The notes under the pieces: model-generated
The model's database searches: none
The model's input: only the letters and a program-made list of their open reading frames with translations
What the model was told of the DNA's origin: nothing
Assembly: GCA_903886975.1 (NCBI GenBank)
Contig: CAISOB010000014.1
Location: 1 to 37,013, forward strand
Direction: 5' to 3'
Length of the DNA stretch: 37,013 bases
Source: an uncultured beta proteobacterium
GTDB lineage: Bacteria; Pseudomonadota; Gammaproteobacteria; Burkholderiales; Rhodocyclaceae
Translations under genes and position numbers: made by a program
Shown here: positions 15,967-26,233 of the stretch, piece by piece
Numbering within the stretch: the stretch's first letter is position 1
Layout of the letters: each line of letters starts with the position of its first letter

Positions 15967-16971
15967 CTATTCAAGGCCGCCGGAAAACGAATCTTCAAGG
16001 ACTCCCGGACGCATAGTGCGCGCATTTGACTGCGCGCAGGCGGTGGCATAATCGATGGCCGCTTCAATGGCGTCCAGGGAAAATGGATTCGGCGTCGAGC
16101 GGCTCTGCTTCGCTGGTCCGGCCAGGAGCACGGCCAGCAAGCCGGCGAGAAAACTGTCGCCGGAGCCAATCGGGCTCAAGATTTCGTCCCCGGCGAGCGG
16201 CCGCACCGGCAGTACGCGCAACGCGCCTTGCCGCGCCACAACGATGCTCCCGGCACCGCGTGTCAGGACGAAAATCGTCGCGTGCAGGCGCGACACTTCG
16301 GCAACCGCGTCGAGCACCGCGCCGGAAAGTTCGTGGGCTGCGAGTTCGCCGCTTTGTTCGCTGCCGGAGAAACGTCCGCCAAGAAAGGTCGCGCCGAATT
16401 CCGCCAGATTGATTTTGACCAGCGCGGGCTTGGCGCTGAGCGCGGAGCGCAGCGCGTCGCCCTGCATATCGAGCAGGACAGGCACGCCCGCCGCAGTGGC
16501 AAAATCGGCGAGTTCTGTCTGATAGCCGGCCGGGAATCCCGGTGCCATCGATCCGGCGATCACCAAGGCGCTCGCCGTGGGCAGCATCTTGTGAACAGTC
16601 GCGCGCATCAGGGCGACACAAGCCGGATCGACCGGCGAACTGGGTTCGACGAGTTCGGTGACGCGGCGGCCGCCCATATCCGGCGCTTCAACGATCGTCG
16701 TGCAGGTGCGCAATCGGCCTGATGACCGAATGAGCCGCAGATCGAGGCCTTCACCCCGGGCAAGCGCCATCAGATCTTCGCCGTTGTCGCCGCCCTGGGC
16801 CAGGCAACAGGCTTTGATGCCGATGCGCTGCAGGACGCGGCAGACATTGACGCCCTTGCCGCCGATGTCGACAGAGACGCTTTGCAGCCGATTCACTTCG
16901 CCGAGGGTCAGCGCGTCGACGCACACCGAACGCTGCAGTCCGGGACTTAAGCAAATGCAGACGACGGTCAT
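15967..16971 (-). CDS. PfkB-family sugar kinase (1-phosphofructokinase / tagatose-6-phosphate kinase type)
   Basis: A 334-residue kinase of the ribokinase superfamily that phosphorylates a hexose phosphate, probably fructose-1-phosphate or tagatose-6-phosphate. The N terminus TVVCICLSPGLQRSVCVDAL resembles FruK/LacC. The first PfkB signature is DIGGKGVNVCRVLQRIG (about residues 35-51), and the second is PIGSGDSFLAGLLAVLLAG with the catalytic Asp. The long open frame continues 5' through the transketolase gene in another frame; the ATG at 16971, 23 nt after the tkt stop, gives the normal family length. The ribosome binding site is weak, so coupling to tkt is likely. Linkage to tkt and a HAD phosphatase fits sugar-phosphate metabolism. 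Confidence 0.85.
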   Translation of the reverse strand: MTVVCICLSPGLQRSVCVDALTLGEVNRLQSVSVDIGGKGVNVCRVLQRIGIKACCLAQGGDNGEDLMALARGEGLDLRLIRSSGRLRTCTTIVEAPDMGGRRVTELVEPSSPVDPACVALMRATVHKMLPTASALVIAGSMAPGFPAGYQTELADFATAAGVPVLLDMQGDALRSALSAKPALVKINLAEFGATFLGGRFSGSEQSGELAAHELSGAVLDAVAEVSRLHATIFVLTRGAGSIVVARQGALRVLPVRPLAGDEILSPIGSGDSFLAGLLAVLLAGPAKQSRSTPNPFSLDAIEAAIDYATACAQSNARTMRPGVLEDSFSGGLE

Positions 16972-16994
16972 GTCGGCGCGCTGGTACGCAGGCT

Positions 16995-18998
<2,004 letters not shown>

Positions 18999-19121
18999 TT
19001 GATTACTCCTGATTCATTCAATACGACAGTTGATGGCGACCGACATGGGGGACACTGACGCGGCGGCCCGAAGGCTCGCGCGGCTGGAGACGGCAAGGGC
19101 CACCATTTTATCGTGATGCGA

Positions 19122-19946
19122 TCAGGCTGTCAGCACCAGGCGGCGCAGCGTGTCGGCGATGCCGTCGCCGTCGTTGCCGCCGATGACCCGGTTGGCGCAA
19201 GCCTGCACCTCGGCCTGGCTGTTGCCCATCGCCACGCCCATGCCGACGACGCGCAGCATATCCATATCGTTCTGTTCGTCGCCGAAGGCGATCACTTCGG
19301 ATGCGGCGATGCCCTGCGTGGCAATCCACTCGAGCAGGCGATTGCCCTTGCTATTGGCCGCGCGCGTGATGTCGAGGCGGCCAGGCCCGGACCATTCGCA
19401 ACTCAGGCCCAGGCTTTGCTCGATCTCGGCAACGAAAGCGGCGAGCGCAGCGCGGTCCTCACCGGCGGCGGTGAACTTCCAGATCGTCTCGGCTTCCTCG
19501 AGTAGGCGTTCATACGAGGCCACCGCTTCGATGCGCGGCCGCAGCGCCTCGGGCAGCGATGCCCCCCAGGCACGCAATCGCGCGAAATGCCCGTCGATGC
19601 TTTCATAGGCGATGAAATCCCTCTCGTAAACCATCGCGCAGATCGCATGCTTGCGCACCAGCGCGAGCAAAGCACGGGTTTCGTCGCGGGTCAGCGGATC
19701 GCCGGCGAGCGGCCGGCCCGCCCGGTAATCGTACAGATAGGCGCCATTGCAGCAGATCGCCGGCAGTTCGAGGCCGAGCCGGTGCCAGTAAGGGTAGGCG
19801 GTGACGTGGTGCCGGCCGGTGACGATCATCACCTGCACGCCTTGCGCACGCACAAGATCGAGCGCCTTCATCGTTCCACTGCGAATTTGCAACTGGCTGT
19901 CCAGCAATGTTCCGTCGAGATCAAGCGCGACCAATCGGTACTTCAT
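19122..19946 (-). CDS. Cof-type HAD-IIB sugar-phosphate phosphatase
   Basis: A 274-residue phosphatase like YidA/Cof. Motif I is LDLDGTLLDS with the nucleophile Asp near residue 9, motif II is MIVTGRHH, motif III lies around the lysine in NSKGNRLLEW, and motif IV is AFGDEQNDMDMLRVVGMGVAMGNS. The cap is the IIB type, between motifs II and III. It probably dephosphorylates sugar phosphates or flavin/PLP-type metabolites; family members are promiscuous. It is encoded upstream of tkt on the same strand; the 123-nt gap could hold a promoter, so operon membership is uncertain. Confidence 0.88.
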   Translation of the reverse strand: MKYRLVALDLDGTLLDSQLQIRSGTMKALDLVRAQGVQVMIVTGRHHVTAYPYWHRLGLELPAICCNGAYLYDYRAGRPLAGDPLTRDETRALLALVRKHAICAMVYERDFIAYESIDGHFARLRAWGASLPEALRPRIEAVASYERLLEEAETIWKFTAAGEDRAALAAFVAEIEQSLGLSCEWSGPGRLDITRAANSKGNRLLEWIATQGIAASEVIAFGDEQNDMDMLRVVGMGVAMGNSQAEVQACANRVIGGNDGDGIADTLRRLVLTA

Positions 19947-20320
19947 TTATCGGGGTTCCGGATTTAAGTTGTGGAGGGGACGTGATTTTAGATTAGAAAC
20001 GGCCTGAATCAAAAGCCGTCGGTGTATTCGATGAAAAACCGCCACCGACAATGCGGCCAAAGCTGCCACCCGGAACATGTCTAATCCCCGCGGAATCGCC
20101 ATCAGCTTTTGGGGGAAACCGAGCTGCAACGGCCGCTTTCCGGCGATGAATCCCAGAAGGTGACCGGGTCTTCGTGGCCCAAACGAGACTCATGACATTG
20201 GGAATGTTAGGCGGCAGCTTATTGAACAAAAACCAGTTACTCAGAGAAGATAGCCTTCTGAGCCGCCAAAAACGGGGGTTGATTGCCGATTTGTTTACCG
20301 GATTGCACGTAAAGTATAAT
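19947..20320. other. intergenic stretch with a candidate promoter at its right end
   Basis: I find no convincing gene between the HAD start and 20320. Base composition is lower in GC than the flanking housekeeping genes, and the open frames are short and motif-free. The right end carries the promoter described at 20291-20320. Confidence 0.4.
20291..20320 (+). promoter_or_regulatory. sigma-70-type promoter upstream of the MFS remnant and ltnD
   Basis: TTGTTT (20291-20296), an 18-bp spacer and a perfect TATAAT (20315-20320). Transcription would begin near 20327 and run through the MFS remnant and two hairpins into ltnD, giving a leader of about 350 nt. Confidence 0.5.
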
Positions 20321-20321
20321 T

Positions 20322-20495
20322 TATGAGTGGCCCTACGCCATCGGCTTCATTAGACACATAACGGGGACGACCAACGGCAGGATGTATTTCCTGGCGACAT
20401 TTGCGCTCCTGGCAACCCTCTCGGTCCTGGCAATTCCTGCCAAGCAAGCGGATCAGTATGCGCTGCACGAATTTGCAAAGGCGACGCCTGCCTGA
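20322..20495 (+). pseudogene. 3' remnant of an MFS transporter (anion:cation symporter-like)
   Basis: Reading the frame that ends at the TGA at 20493-20495 gives PYAIGFIRHITGTTNGRMYF followed by a hydrophobic helix and a short tail. This pattern (PY-x-x-G-x-x-x-D-x-TG-S-T-N-x-x-x-YF-x-A) is typical of the last transmembrane helix and C terminus of ACS-family MFS carriers, about 55 residues out of some 430. The frame is closed by a TAA at 20310, so the rest of the gene is gone. A start at the internal ATG (20382) would give a 37-residue peptide with one membrane helix, which might still be translated. Such carriers often sit next to sugar-acid dehydrogenases, which fits ltnD. Confidence 0.55.
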
Positions 20496-20556
20496 ATTTC
20501 CCTGAGTGCTTCTGACCGAAATTTCATCTACCGAAATGGTGCGAAGACTCCACAAC

Positions 20557-20639
20557 CGGGTCGGTACGTTCTTGTGCCGACCCGATCCATCGCCAAGACT
20601 TCGCAACCTTGTCTGGGTTCCAGCGCAGGGCGAGGTTGC
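20557..20639 (+). other. two RNA hairpins in the ltnD leader
   Basis: First hairpin: 11-bp stem CGGGTCGGTAC (20557-20567) with GTGCCGACCCG (20574-20584), 6-nt loop, one G-U pair. Second: GCAACCT (20603-20609) with AGGTTGC (20633-20639), 7 bp, 23-nt loop. No T-run follows either, so they are not standard terminators; they could be remnants or structured leader elements. Confidence 0.5.
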
Positions 20640-20674
20640 CGTAGCCGCATTAACCTGATTTGGAGAAAATGAAA

Positions 20675-21589
20675 ATGGATTTACAAGCCAAGAAAATGAC
20701 TGTGGGCGTTATTGGTCTGGGCGCCATGGGTATGGGTGTCGCCATGTCACTGCTGCGCGAAGGCTTTGACGTGCATGCGTGTGATGTCCGGCCGGAAGCC
20801 GTGCAGAAGGTCGTCGATGCTGGCGCCCAGCGCGTCGATTCACCAGCAGCGCTGGGCAAACTGGTTGACGTTTTGATCATCGTCGTCGTTAATGCCGATC
20901 AGACCGATACTGTTCTTTTTGGAGAAAATGGCGCGGTGGCGCACATGAAGCCAGGATCGGTCGTTATAGCTTGCGCAACTGTCTCGCCAGAGTTTGCCAA
21001 GGCGCTGGGCAAGCGTATCGAAGCGGCCGGCTTGTTGATGATCGACGGACCGATTTCTGGCGGCGCAGCCAAGGCGATGGCCGGCGAGATGACGATTATG
21101 ACTGCGGGCGTGCAGGCGGCCTATGACAAGTGCCAGCCCGTTCTTGAAGCGATTGCCGGCAAGATTTATCGCCTCGGCAACGAAGTCGGTGCAGGTTCGG
21201 TGGTCAAAATGGTGAACCAGCTTCTCGCGGGCGTGCACATCGCCGCCGCGGGCGAGGCGATGGCGCTGGCCATCCGTGCCGGAGCCGATCCCGAGCAGGT
21301 CTATGAAGTGATCACCAACAGCGCCGGTAATTCCTGGATGTTCCAGAACCGCATGCCGCACGTCCTGGCGGGCGATTACACGCCCCTCTCCGCGGTGAAT
21401 ATTTTCATCAAGGATCTGGGCATCGTTCTCGACTACGCGAAGAAGAATGTTTTCCCGCTGCCGCTGTCGGCAACGGCACACCAGATGTACCTGCAGGCCT
21501 CGGCCGCGGGTCACGGGCTTGAGGACGATTCGGCCGTGATCAAGAATTTCCCTGGCATCAAATTGCCGGAATCCAAAAAACAGGTCTGA
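20675..21589 (+). CDS. ltnD: L-threonate dehydrogenase-like NAD-binding protein (3-hydroxyisobutyrate dehydrogenase family)
   Basis: A 304-residue beta-hydroxyacid dehydrogenase. The Rossmann motif is VGVIGLGAMGMGVAMSLLREGF near residues 10-31. The stretch VVVNADQTDTVLFGENGAV is characteristic of the LtnD/YgbJ subgroup. DGPISGGAAKAMAGEMTIM and the catalytic Lys in GSVVKMVNQLL follow. LtnD oxidises L-threonate to 2-oxo-tetronate with NAD. I chose the ATG at 20675, 9 nt after GGAG; the ATG at 20669 is too close and the open frame itself begins with TTG. The usual partners (a kinase, an aldolase and sometimes an isomerase) are missing. Downstream there is only a Shine-Dalgarno with no gene. Substrate identity is moderately secure. 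Confidence 0.75.
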   Translation: MDLQAKKMTVGVIGLGAMGMGVAMSLLREGFDVHACDVRPEAVQKVVDAGAQRVDSPAALGKLVDVLIIVVVNADQTDTVLFGENGAVAHMKPGSVVIACATVSPEFAKALGKRIEAAGLLMIDGPISGGAAKAMAGEMTIMTAGVQAAYDKCQPVLEAIAGKIYRLGNEVGAGSVVKMVNQLLAGVHIAAAGEAMALAIRAGADPEQVYEVITNSAGNSWMFQNRMPHVLAGDYTPLSAVNIFIKDLGIVLDYAKKNVFPLPLSATAHQMYLQASAAGHGLEDDSAVIKNFPGIKLPESKKQV

Positions 21590-22066
21590 TCCAAGGAGTT
21601 TCAAACGAGTAATTTGCTCGGGCGCTGCCGCGAACCGGGAGAACATAGGGTCGCCAGACGAAAGGGAACAAATAGCGCGGGCGCTGCTTCCAGCGCTGCG
21701 CGCTTCGAACCCGAATGCCAACCTGTCCAGTATCAATCAATTGCAGAGGAACATGTCGCGGCTTGCCGCGCCCAAAAGAAACTACCCGCCTCGGACACAC
21801 TCACAATGCTGCATTCGCTTCACGTTCTTGGCACACTCTGGCTATGAAGCATGGCGACATCCAAGGTCAGCTTTCCGATGAGTTACCAGTCGTTCGGGAC
21901 GCTACAGGATCTCCGATGGACAGCATGCAGCCGACCCAGACCCGCCATCCGCGAAAATTGGATCCAGACCTTCACGCGAATAAGCCAAATCTTAGAAACG
22001 GACTTTGATAATGCCGTAGGCATGTTATGGCAGGAACAGCAGCTATTGCGCTTTGCTGCCGCTCAC
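21590..22066. other. 477-nt stretch without a recognisable gene; orphan Shine-Dalgarno at its left end
   Basis: AAGGAG at about 21594-21599 lies just behind the ltnD stop, at the usual place for the next gene of an operon, but the following bases give no ATG and no long frame. Longer open frames on both strands here show no motif and look like chance. The stretch probably marks the break-point of a lost downstream gene. Confidence 0.4.
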
Positions 22067-22486
22067 TTACTTTATTTTGCTTGGGAGGTACGCCCTGATC
22101 TTAACGTCGGTGGTTCTGACATGATTAACAAGCCACCTTTCAATCATCAAAACTACTTCGGATTGACTCATCGGCACATCGAGCATCATCGCTTCGTGAA
22201 GTTGAAAACACTCCACAAGAATCGCATCGTGCGCCTTGATGTGCCTGGATAACTCTTCATCAGGCATTGGCAGCGAGCGCATAATGGCTTCTTCGTGGTT
22301 GAAGTGCACTCTAAGCGACGCCGTTATCTGGGTGACGATTGTTACGAACGTTTCCGAACCGTAGCTCGCATCAGGGTCGGCAAGCAGCCGCTCGAACCTA
22401 TCGGTCAACTCTCGATGCTCTTCGTCAATCTGCGGGATCCCTATCCGCAGCAACCCGAGATTGGTAAGCTGTGTTTCCTGCGCCAT
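22067..22486 (-). CDS. bacteriohemerythrin
   Basis: A 139-residue four-helix-bundle protein with a di-iron oxygen-binding site. Iron-ligand motifs in order: IGIPQIDEEHRELTDRFERL, VHFNHEEAIMRSLPMP, SRHIKAHDAILVE, and the C-terminal WLVNHVRTTDVKI with His and Asp ligands. All the usual histidines, a carboxylate and the Asp are present. I chose the ATG at 22486, where GAGGA lies about 8 nt upstream, over the longer frame from 22507. Such proteins store, carry or sense oxygen (or NO) in microaerobic bacteria. It lies downstream of the CHAT gene on the same strand but 427 nt away, so it is probably a separate unit. Confidence 0.9.
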   Translation of the reverse strand: MAQETQLTNLGLLRIGIPQIDEEHRELTDRFERLLADPDASYGSETFVTIVTQITASLRVHFNHEEAIMRSLPMPDEELSRHIKAHDAILVECFQLHEAMMLDVPMSQSEVVLMIERWLVNHVRTTDVKIRAYLPSKIK

Positions 22487-22913
22487 ATATAAATCCTCGC
22501 CGTTCATGAATCCGGTCAGTATAAGCCTCTATCGCATTACGGTTGTGTGCCGCCGGCCCATGCACTCGACGCGCAAATTCTCACGGCCTCGCCCAGAGTC
22601 TCGCCGCATCTTGACCACCGCCGAATGGCTCCGCCCTACCCAAAGGCGACGTGGCTTGTTCCAGGCAACGGCCATTCACACCGAGTGCCGATATTGAATA
22701 AGCCGCCCTTCGCTGTTTCCAAGCATATATTTCAGTCTGATTGGCTCGTCCGAACATCGATGCCGGTACTTCGCCTTCGCGGGCTAGGCGACCGGACCCA
22801 GCCGACACCAGTCATCCGGTGTGAGACTAAATCGGTGATGCAAATGGCAGGTCAAACATGGCGGGGCATTCGTCTGCTGCACGCAAGACTTTCCCCTGCT
22901 CCTTGGTTTGTCC
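22487..22913. other. 427-nt stretch without a recognisable gene
   Basis: A plus-strand frame (22547-22945) is open but lacks a ribosome binding site and any motif, and its predicted protein is low in regular secondary structure patterns. I see no terminator with a T-run behind the CHAT gene. The promoter of the hemerythrin gene should lie here. Confidence 0.4.
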
Positions 22914-25900
22914 TTAATGTCCCAACCCATCCCCGACAAGGCTGAACGGTGCCCAGAAGGCAGGATGACTGTATTCAGTGGTCTTCTCGTTCATCACCGT
23001 CAGCATCGATTGGCGTAGCGCTTCGGCACGCGTCATGGACGGGTTGGCTGCCTGTTGCTTGAACAGCCCTGTGGTCAATAACCGCGCCGAAACTGTTTCT
23101 ACCGCCCAGTTCGATACCAGCAAACTTCGCGTTCCGGCAAAAAAGAATGCACGACCCAACCCGGACACCGCCTCACTGGCGTGACCGTCGGCACTAGCGG
23201 TATTGCACGCTGAGAGTACCACCCAGTCCGCATTTAGCTTCAGCCCGAGCACCTCTTCAAGGGTCAGGAAGCCGTCGTTATTGGCCTCTCTGGTCAGCGC
23301 TGGATTGGCCAGGGCCAGCGCCGGCTGGTCGATGCCGCTCAATTCGCCAGGAACGAGGCCGTGGGTGGCAAAGGCCACGACGCGGTAATGCGACAAATCT
23401 GTGGCTTTGACATTGGATTCCGTCGCGCGTATGCCGAGAAAGAGATCACTCGTCGCATCAGCCCCCATGGTCCGGGCAATGTCCTTGAGTTCGTCGGCCG
23501 TATCGGGCAAGGATGGCAGCATGGAGAATGTTTCGGCGGGGCTCGGCCGGCTGGCCAGTGCCACTTTGCCCAACGGTTGGCTTGTGCCCTGTGCACGCTC
23601 AAGAATCATTAAAGTTTCATCCTGGGCGAAGCCAATTTCCAGGCTCCGGATATGGCGGCCACGTTGTTTGGCTGGTGCAGCATCGGCCATGAACAGCGGA
23701 TCGCCAAAGCCTATAAAGGGCTTGCGTTCGACCCGTGCCGGCGCTGACTGGCGCAGCGCCATGAAGCCGCTGGCCGAAGACTGCTGAGCGATGGCTATCC
23801 TGTTGATCAGCCAAGGCATTTCGGCATAGGCCGGCGGCATATTGCCGTTAGTGGGCTTGACCGGCTCGGTCAGCAGCAGAGCAAAGGGCAGTTGCCCCAA
23901 GGCTCCATGGGGTATGACGTTGAGCAGGCTCGCCCTGGCCCACATAGCGGCGTCCGGGGCGAGCAGACTGGCGTAGAGCCGCTGGGCGATGGCGGCGTCA
24001 AATTCCCGGGTCTCATCACCACTCAGATCGACGCCCTTGAGGAGTTGGCTGACATCGCGGGCGACCTGTTCCCGGGTCATGGGAACGACCCGGAATCGAA
24101 CTTCATTCTTGGTAATCGTCCATGCATAGCCTTGCCGCTCGCCACTGTAGAGGGAGATCACGGCTTCCTCGGGGCTGAGGAGTTTCTGAATGTCGTCCGG
24201 GGTGGCCAATTGCGGGTCGATCAGTGCGGCATAGCCGGCGAATTTCTCGACGAGTTCCTTTTTGAGCGCCAGCTGTTCCTTGCCCAATTTTTTGATGTCG
24301 CGCTGGATGTCCTCGATGACTTTCTGCAGACGCATCCCTTCGGGGGCAGAAGCAAGGCGCGCCAGTACCTTGTTCAGTGCCTGTTTCTGGTTGCTGGTGT
24401 CCTGTTCTCGTCGTGCCAGTTGCGCCAATCGGACATCGGGAAGGGTGGCACGGGCGGCACTGGATGTTACCGCACGCTGTACCGAAGAGTTCCGCGCAAT
24501 ATCGGCCAACTTGAAGGCTTCACCAACGACATCGAGTCCGGTAACCGGCTGGCCTGAAGCATGGAGCCGGGCGAGAAGTTCGAGATAGCCTTCGATGATG
24601 ATGCGCAAGCGGTAAGTGCTGACAAATCCTGCGTCGTTATCGCCTGCCGCTTCCTGCGCCTGCTTGAGCAGGACCGGCAGGGACTCCTTGAATTGGATCA
24701 GCGCCGCCGGGCTGTTGCCTTGTTCGCTCAGAGCCACGCCGAGATATCCGCGTATCTGTGCGACAACGATCGGATCAACAAAGGGTTTTCGGATATTGGC
24801 GTCAAGCGTTCCTTGCAGCATTTCAATGGCGCGTTGATTTTGTCCCGTTCGCAACAAAGCCAGCGCCCAGTTCGTGTCACGACTACCTCGTTTCCCAAAC
24901 TGTTCCGGGTTGCTGCGCAGCCCTTGGTCACGGAGTTCATAAACTTTGAGGGCGTCGTTCCAACGCCCCTCGATGACATGGATTTGTCCTACCTGGCCGC
25001 GCCTGTCAGCCAGGGTCCATGAGTATGGTTGGACGTCGGCTCTCTCGATTGCTTGCAGAGCCAGTTCGGCGTATCGGCTGGCTTCGGTGAATTGGCCTTG
25101 CTGCAGTTTGATCGAGCGCAGTGCCGAAATCGCACTGCTCACGGCGACCGTGTTAAAGCTTGAGTAGGCCAGCGTTTGACTGAGTGCCTCGTGCGCCAGA
25201 TATTCCGCTTCTCCAAGCTTGCCTTGCGCAGAAAGGAGAGACGCGAGTTGATAAGTCCGGGAAGTCAGGTTTCTCTGCGCGACCCGTATCTCTTCCGAAT
25301 CTCTATTATCAATTCTTAATCTGACCGGCAGGTATTGTCTTGAATTATCCAGCGCTGCACGACGCAAGCGCTCCGCTTCGACATAATTGCCGCGCAACTC
25401 CATCAACCATGCAGAGACACTGCTGTATCGGTCCATCACATTGTACTTGTGTCCTTTCTGCTCCCACTCCCGCAGATTTCTGAATCCGGGAAGCAATTCC
25501 GTGGCTCGGTGAAACGACTCTTCGGCTTCCCTTAACATGCCAAGCGAAACATAAGGACCGACCAAATCCAGTTGCGTATCGAAATCATAACGCGGGTAGC
25601 GCTGCATCCATTCTGCCCCCACCGATTTCAAATGCTCGATTTGTGCAGCATAGTCGCCTGAGGCGGAAAGACTGGCTGCCAAAGCAGTTTGTATCCGCCA
25701 GCGATCCCCCCAATTGTTTGGCGCCAGACGACTAGGCTGGTTGAGCACAAGCGCCTGCTTCAGGTCGCTGATGGCCCGGTCGTAACGGCCAAGCCGGGAG
25801 TTTGCCATGCCGCGTTTGTGATAGAAGACACACTGCTCATGCAGGTCGCTGGTTTCAGGTAGTGGCAGACTGACCTGCCTTTCCAGATCGGCCAGCAATT

Positions 25901-26027
25901 CTCTATTCGGTTCAACCGCGTTGCCTGAAGCTGGGTTTTCCTGTGCGAATGCTGCAGCACACATCAGAGAGATCAACAAGGCTGCGAAGGAAGTATTACG
26001 CAAGAAACGGATAACCGAATTGCTCAT
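22914..26027 (-). CDS. exported TPR-CHAT protease-like protein
   Basis: A 1037-residue protein. Residues 1-28 are a signal peptide (FLRNTSFAALLISLMCAAAFA, cut before QEN). Tetratricopeptide repeats fill roughly 60-500 (for example HKRGMANSRLGRYDRAISDLKQAL and RGYLGVALSEQGNSPAALIQFKESL). A long charged coiled-coil-like stretch around 530-620 follows, then a caspase-like CHAT domain from about 650 to the end. The catalytic His is in VAFATHGLV (about residue 889), the Cys in VVLSACNTASAD (about 941), and the domain ends AFWAPFSLVGDG. I chose the ATG at 26027 with GAGGG 4-5 nt upstream; the open frame starts at a TTG further 5'. The enzyme is expected outside the cytoplasm, unlike the TPR-CHAT proteases of CRISPR systems. 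Substrates are unknown, and no obvious target gene is adjacent. Confidence 0.88.
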   Translation of the reverse strand: MSNSVIRFLRNTSFAALLISLMCAAAFAQENPASGNAVEPNRELLADLERQVSLPLPETSDLHEQCVFYHKRGMANSRLGRYDRAISDLKQALVLNQPSRLAPNNWGDRWRIQTALAASLSASGDYAAQIEHLKSVGAEWMQRYPRYDFDTQLDLVGPYVSLGMLREAEESFHRATELLPGFRNLREWEQKGHKYNVMDRYSSVSAWLMELRGNYVEAERLRRAALDNSRQYLPVRLRIDNRDSEEIRVAQRNLTSRTYQLASLLSAQGKLGEAEYLAHEALSQTLAYSSFNTVAVSSAISALRSIKLQQGQFTEASRYAELALQAIERADVQPYSWTLADRRGQVGQIHVIEGRWNDALKVYELRDQGLRSNPEQFGKRGSRDTNWALALLRTGQNQRAIEMLQGTLDANIRKPFVDPIVVAQIRGYLGVALSEQGNSPAALIQFKESLPVLLKQAQEAAGDNDAGFVSTYRLRIIIEGYLELLARLHASGQPVTGLDVVGEAFKLADIARNSSVQRAVTSSAARATLPDVRLAQLARREQDTSNQKQALNKVLARLASAPEGMRLQKVIEDIQRDIKKLGKEQLALKKELVEKFAGYAALIDPQLATPDDIQKLLSPEEAVISLYSGERQGYAWTITKNEVRFRVVPMTREQVARDVSQLLKGVDLSGDETREFDAAIAQRLYASLLAPDAAMWARASLLNVIPHGALGQLPFALLLTEPVKPTNGNMPPAYAEMPWLINRIAIAQQSSASGFMALRQSAPARVERKPFIGFGDPLFMADAAPAKQRGRHIRSLEIGFAQDETLMILERAQGTSQPLGKVALASRPSPAETFSMLPSLPDTADELKDIARTMGADATSDLFLGIRATESNVKATDLSHYRVVAFATHGLVPGELSGIDQPALALANPALTREANNDGFLTLEEVLGLKLNADWVVLSACNTASADGHASEAVSGLGRAFFFAGTRSLLVSNWAVETVSARLLTTGLFKQQAANPSMTRAEALRQSMLTVMNEKTTEYSHPAFWAPFSLVGDGLGH

Positions 26028-26111
26028 AAACCCTCGCAGATCGATAGACAAGACGACTCGAATAACTGAAAGAAGACGCGGTTATTTTACTTGTTCAGAA
26101 TATCCCAAGTG

Positions 26112-26156
26112 GGAAGATTGAAATCGCGGCAACGAAATTGGCGGGGCCAATCTTCC
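26112..26156. other. competing hairpins between the Cys-containing protein gene and the CHAT gene
   Basis: GGAAGATTG (26112-26120) can pair with CAATCTTCC (26148-26156), 9 bp. ATTGGC (26137-26142) can pair instead with GCCAAT (26146-26151), so the two stems exclude each other. They lie in the 206-nt gap ahead of the CHAT gene. They may be a weak terminator of the upstream gene or a leader switch. Confidence 0.45.
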
Positions 26157-26233
26157 TATGGGCGCCAACTTTCTGGAGCACGCAACGACTTTCGCTTTCG
26201 CTTCCTGCATTCGAGGTGACCCGATTCCGCTAA

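Noticed and set aside
21851..22252. Plus-strand frame of 133 codons opposite the hemerythrin 3' end
   Set aside because: The hemerythrin iron-ligand motifs on the minus strand are unmistakable. The plus-strand frame has no ribosome binding site or motif.
22914..26027. Idea that the TPR-CHAT gene is part of a CRISPR type III-E (Craspase) system
   Set aside because: There is no cas gene, no repeat-spacer array in the window, and the protein has a signal peptide.
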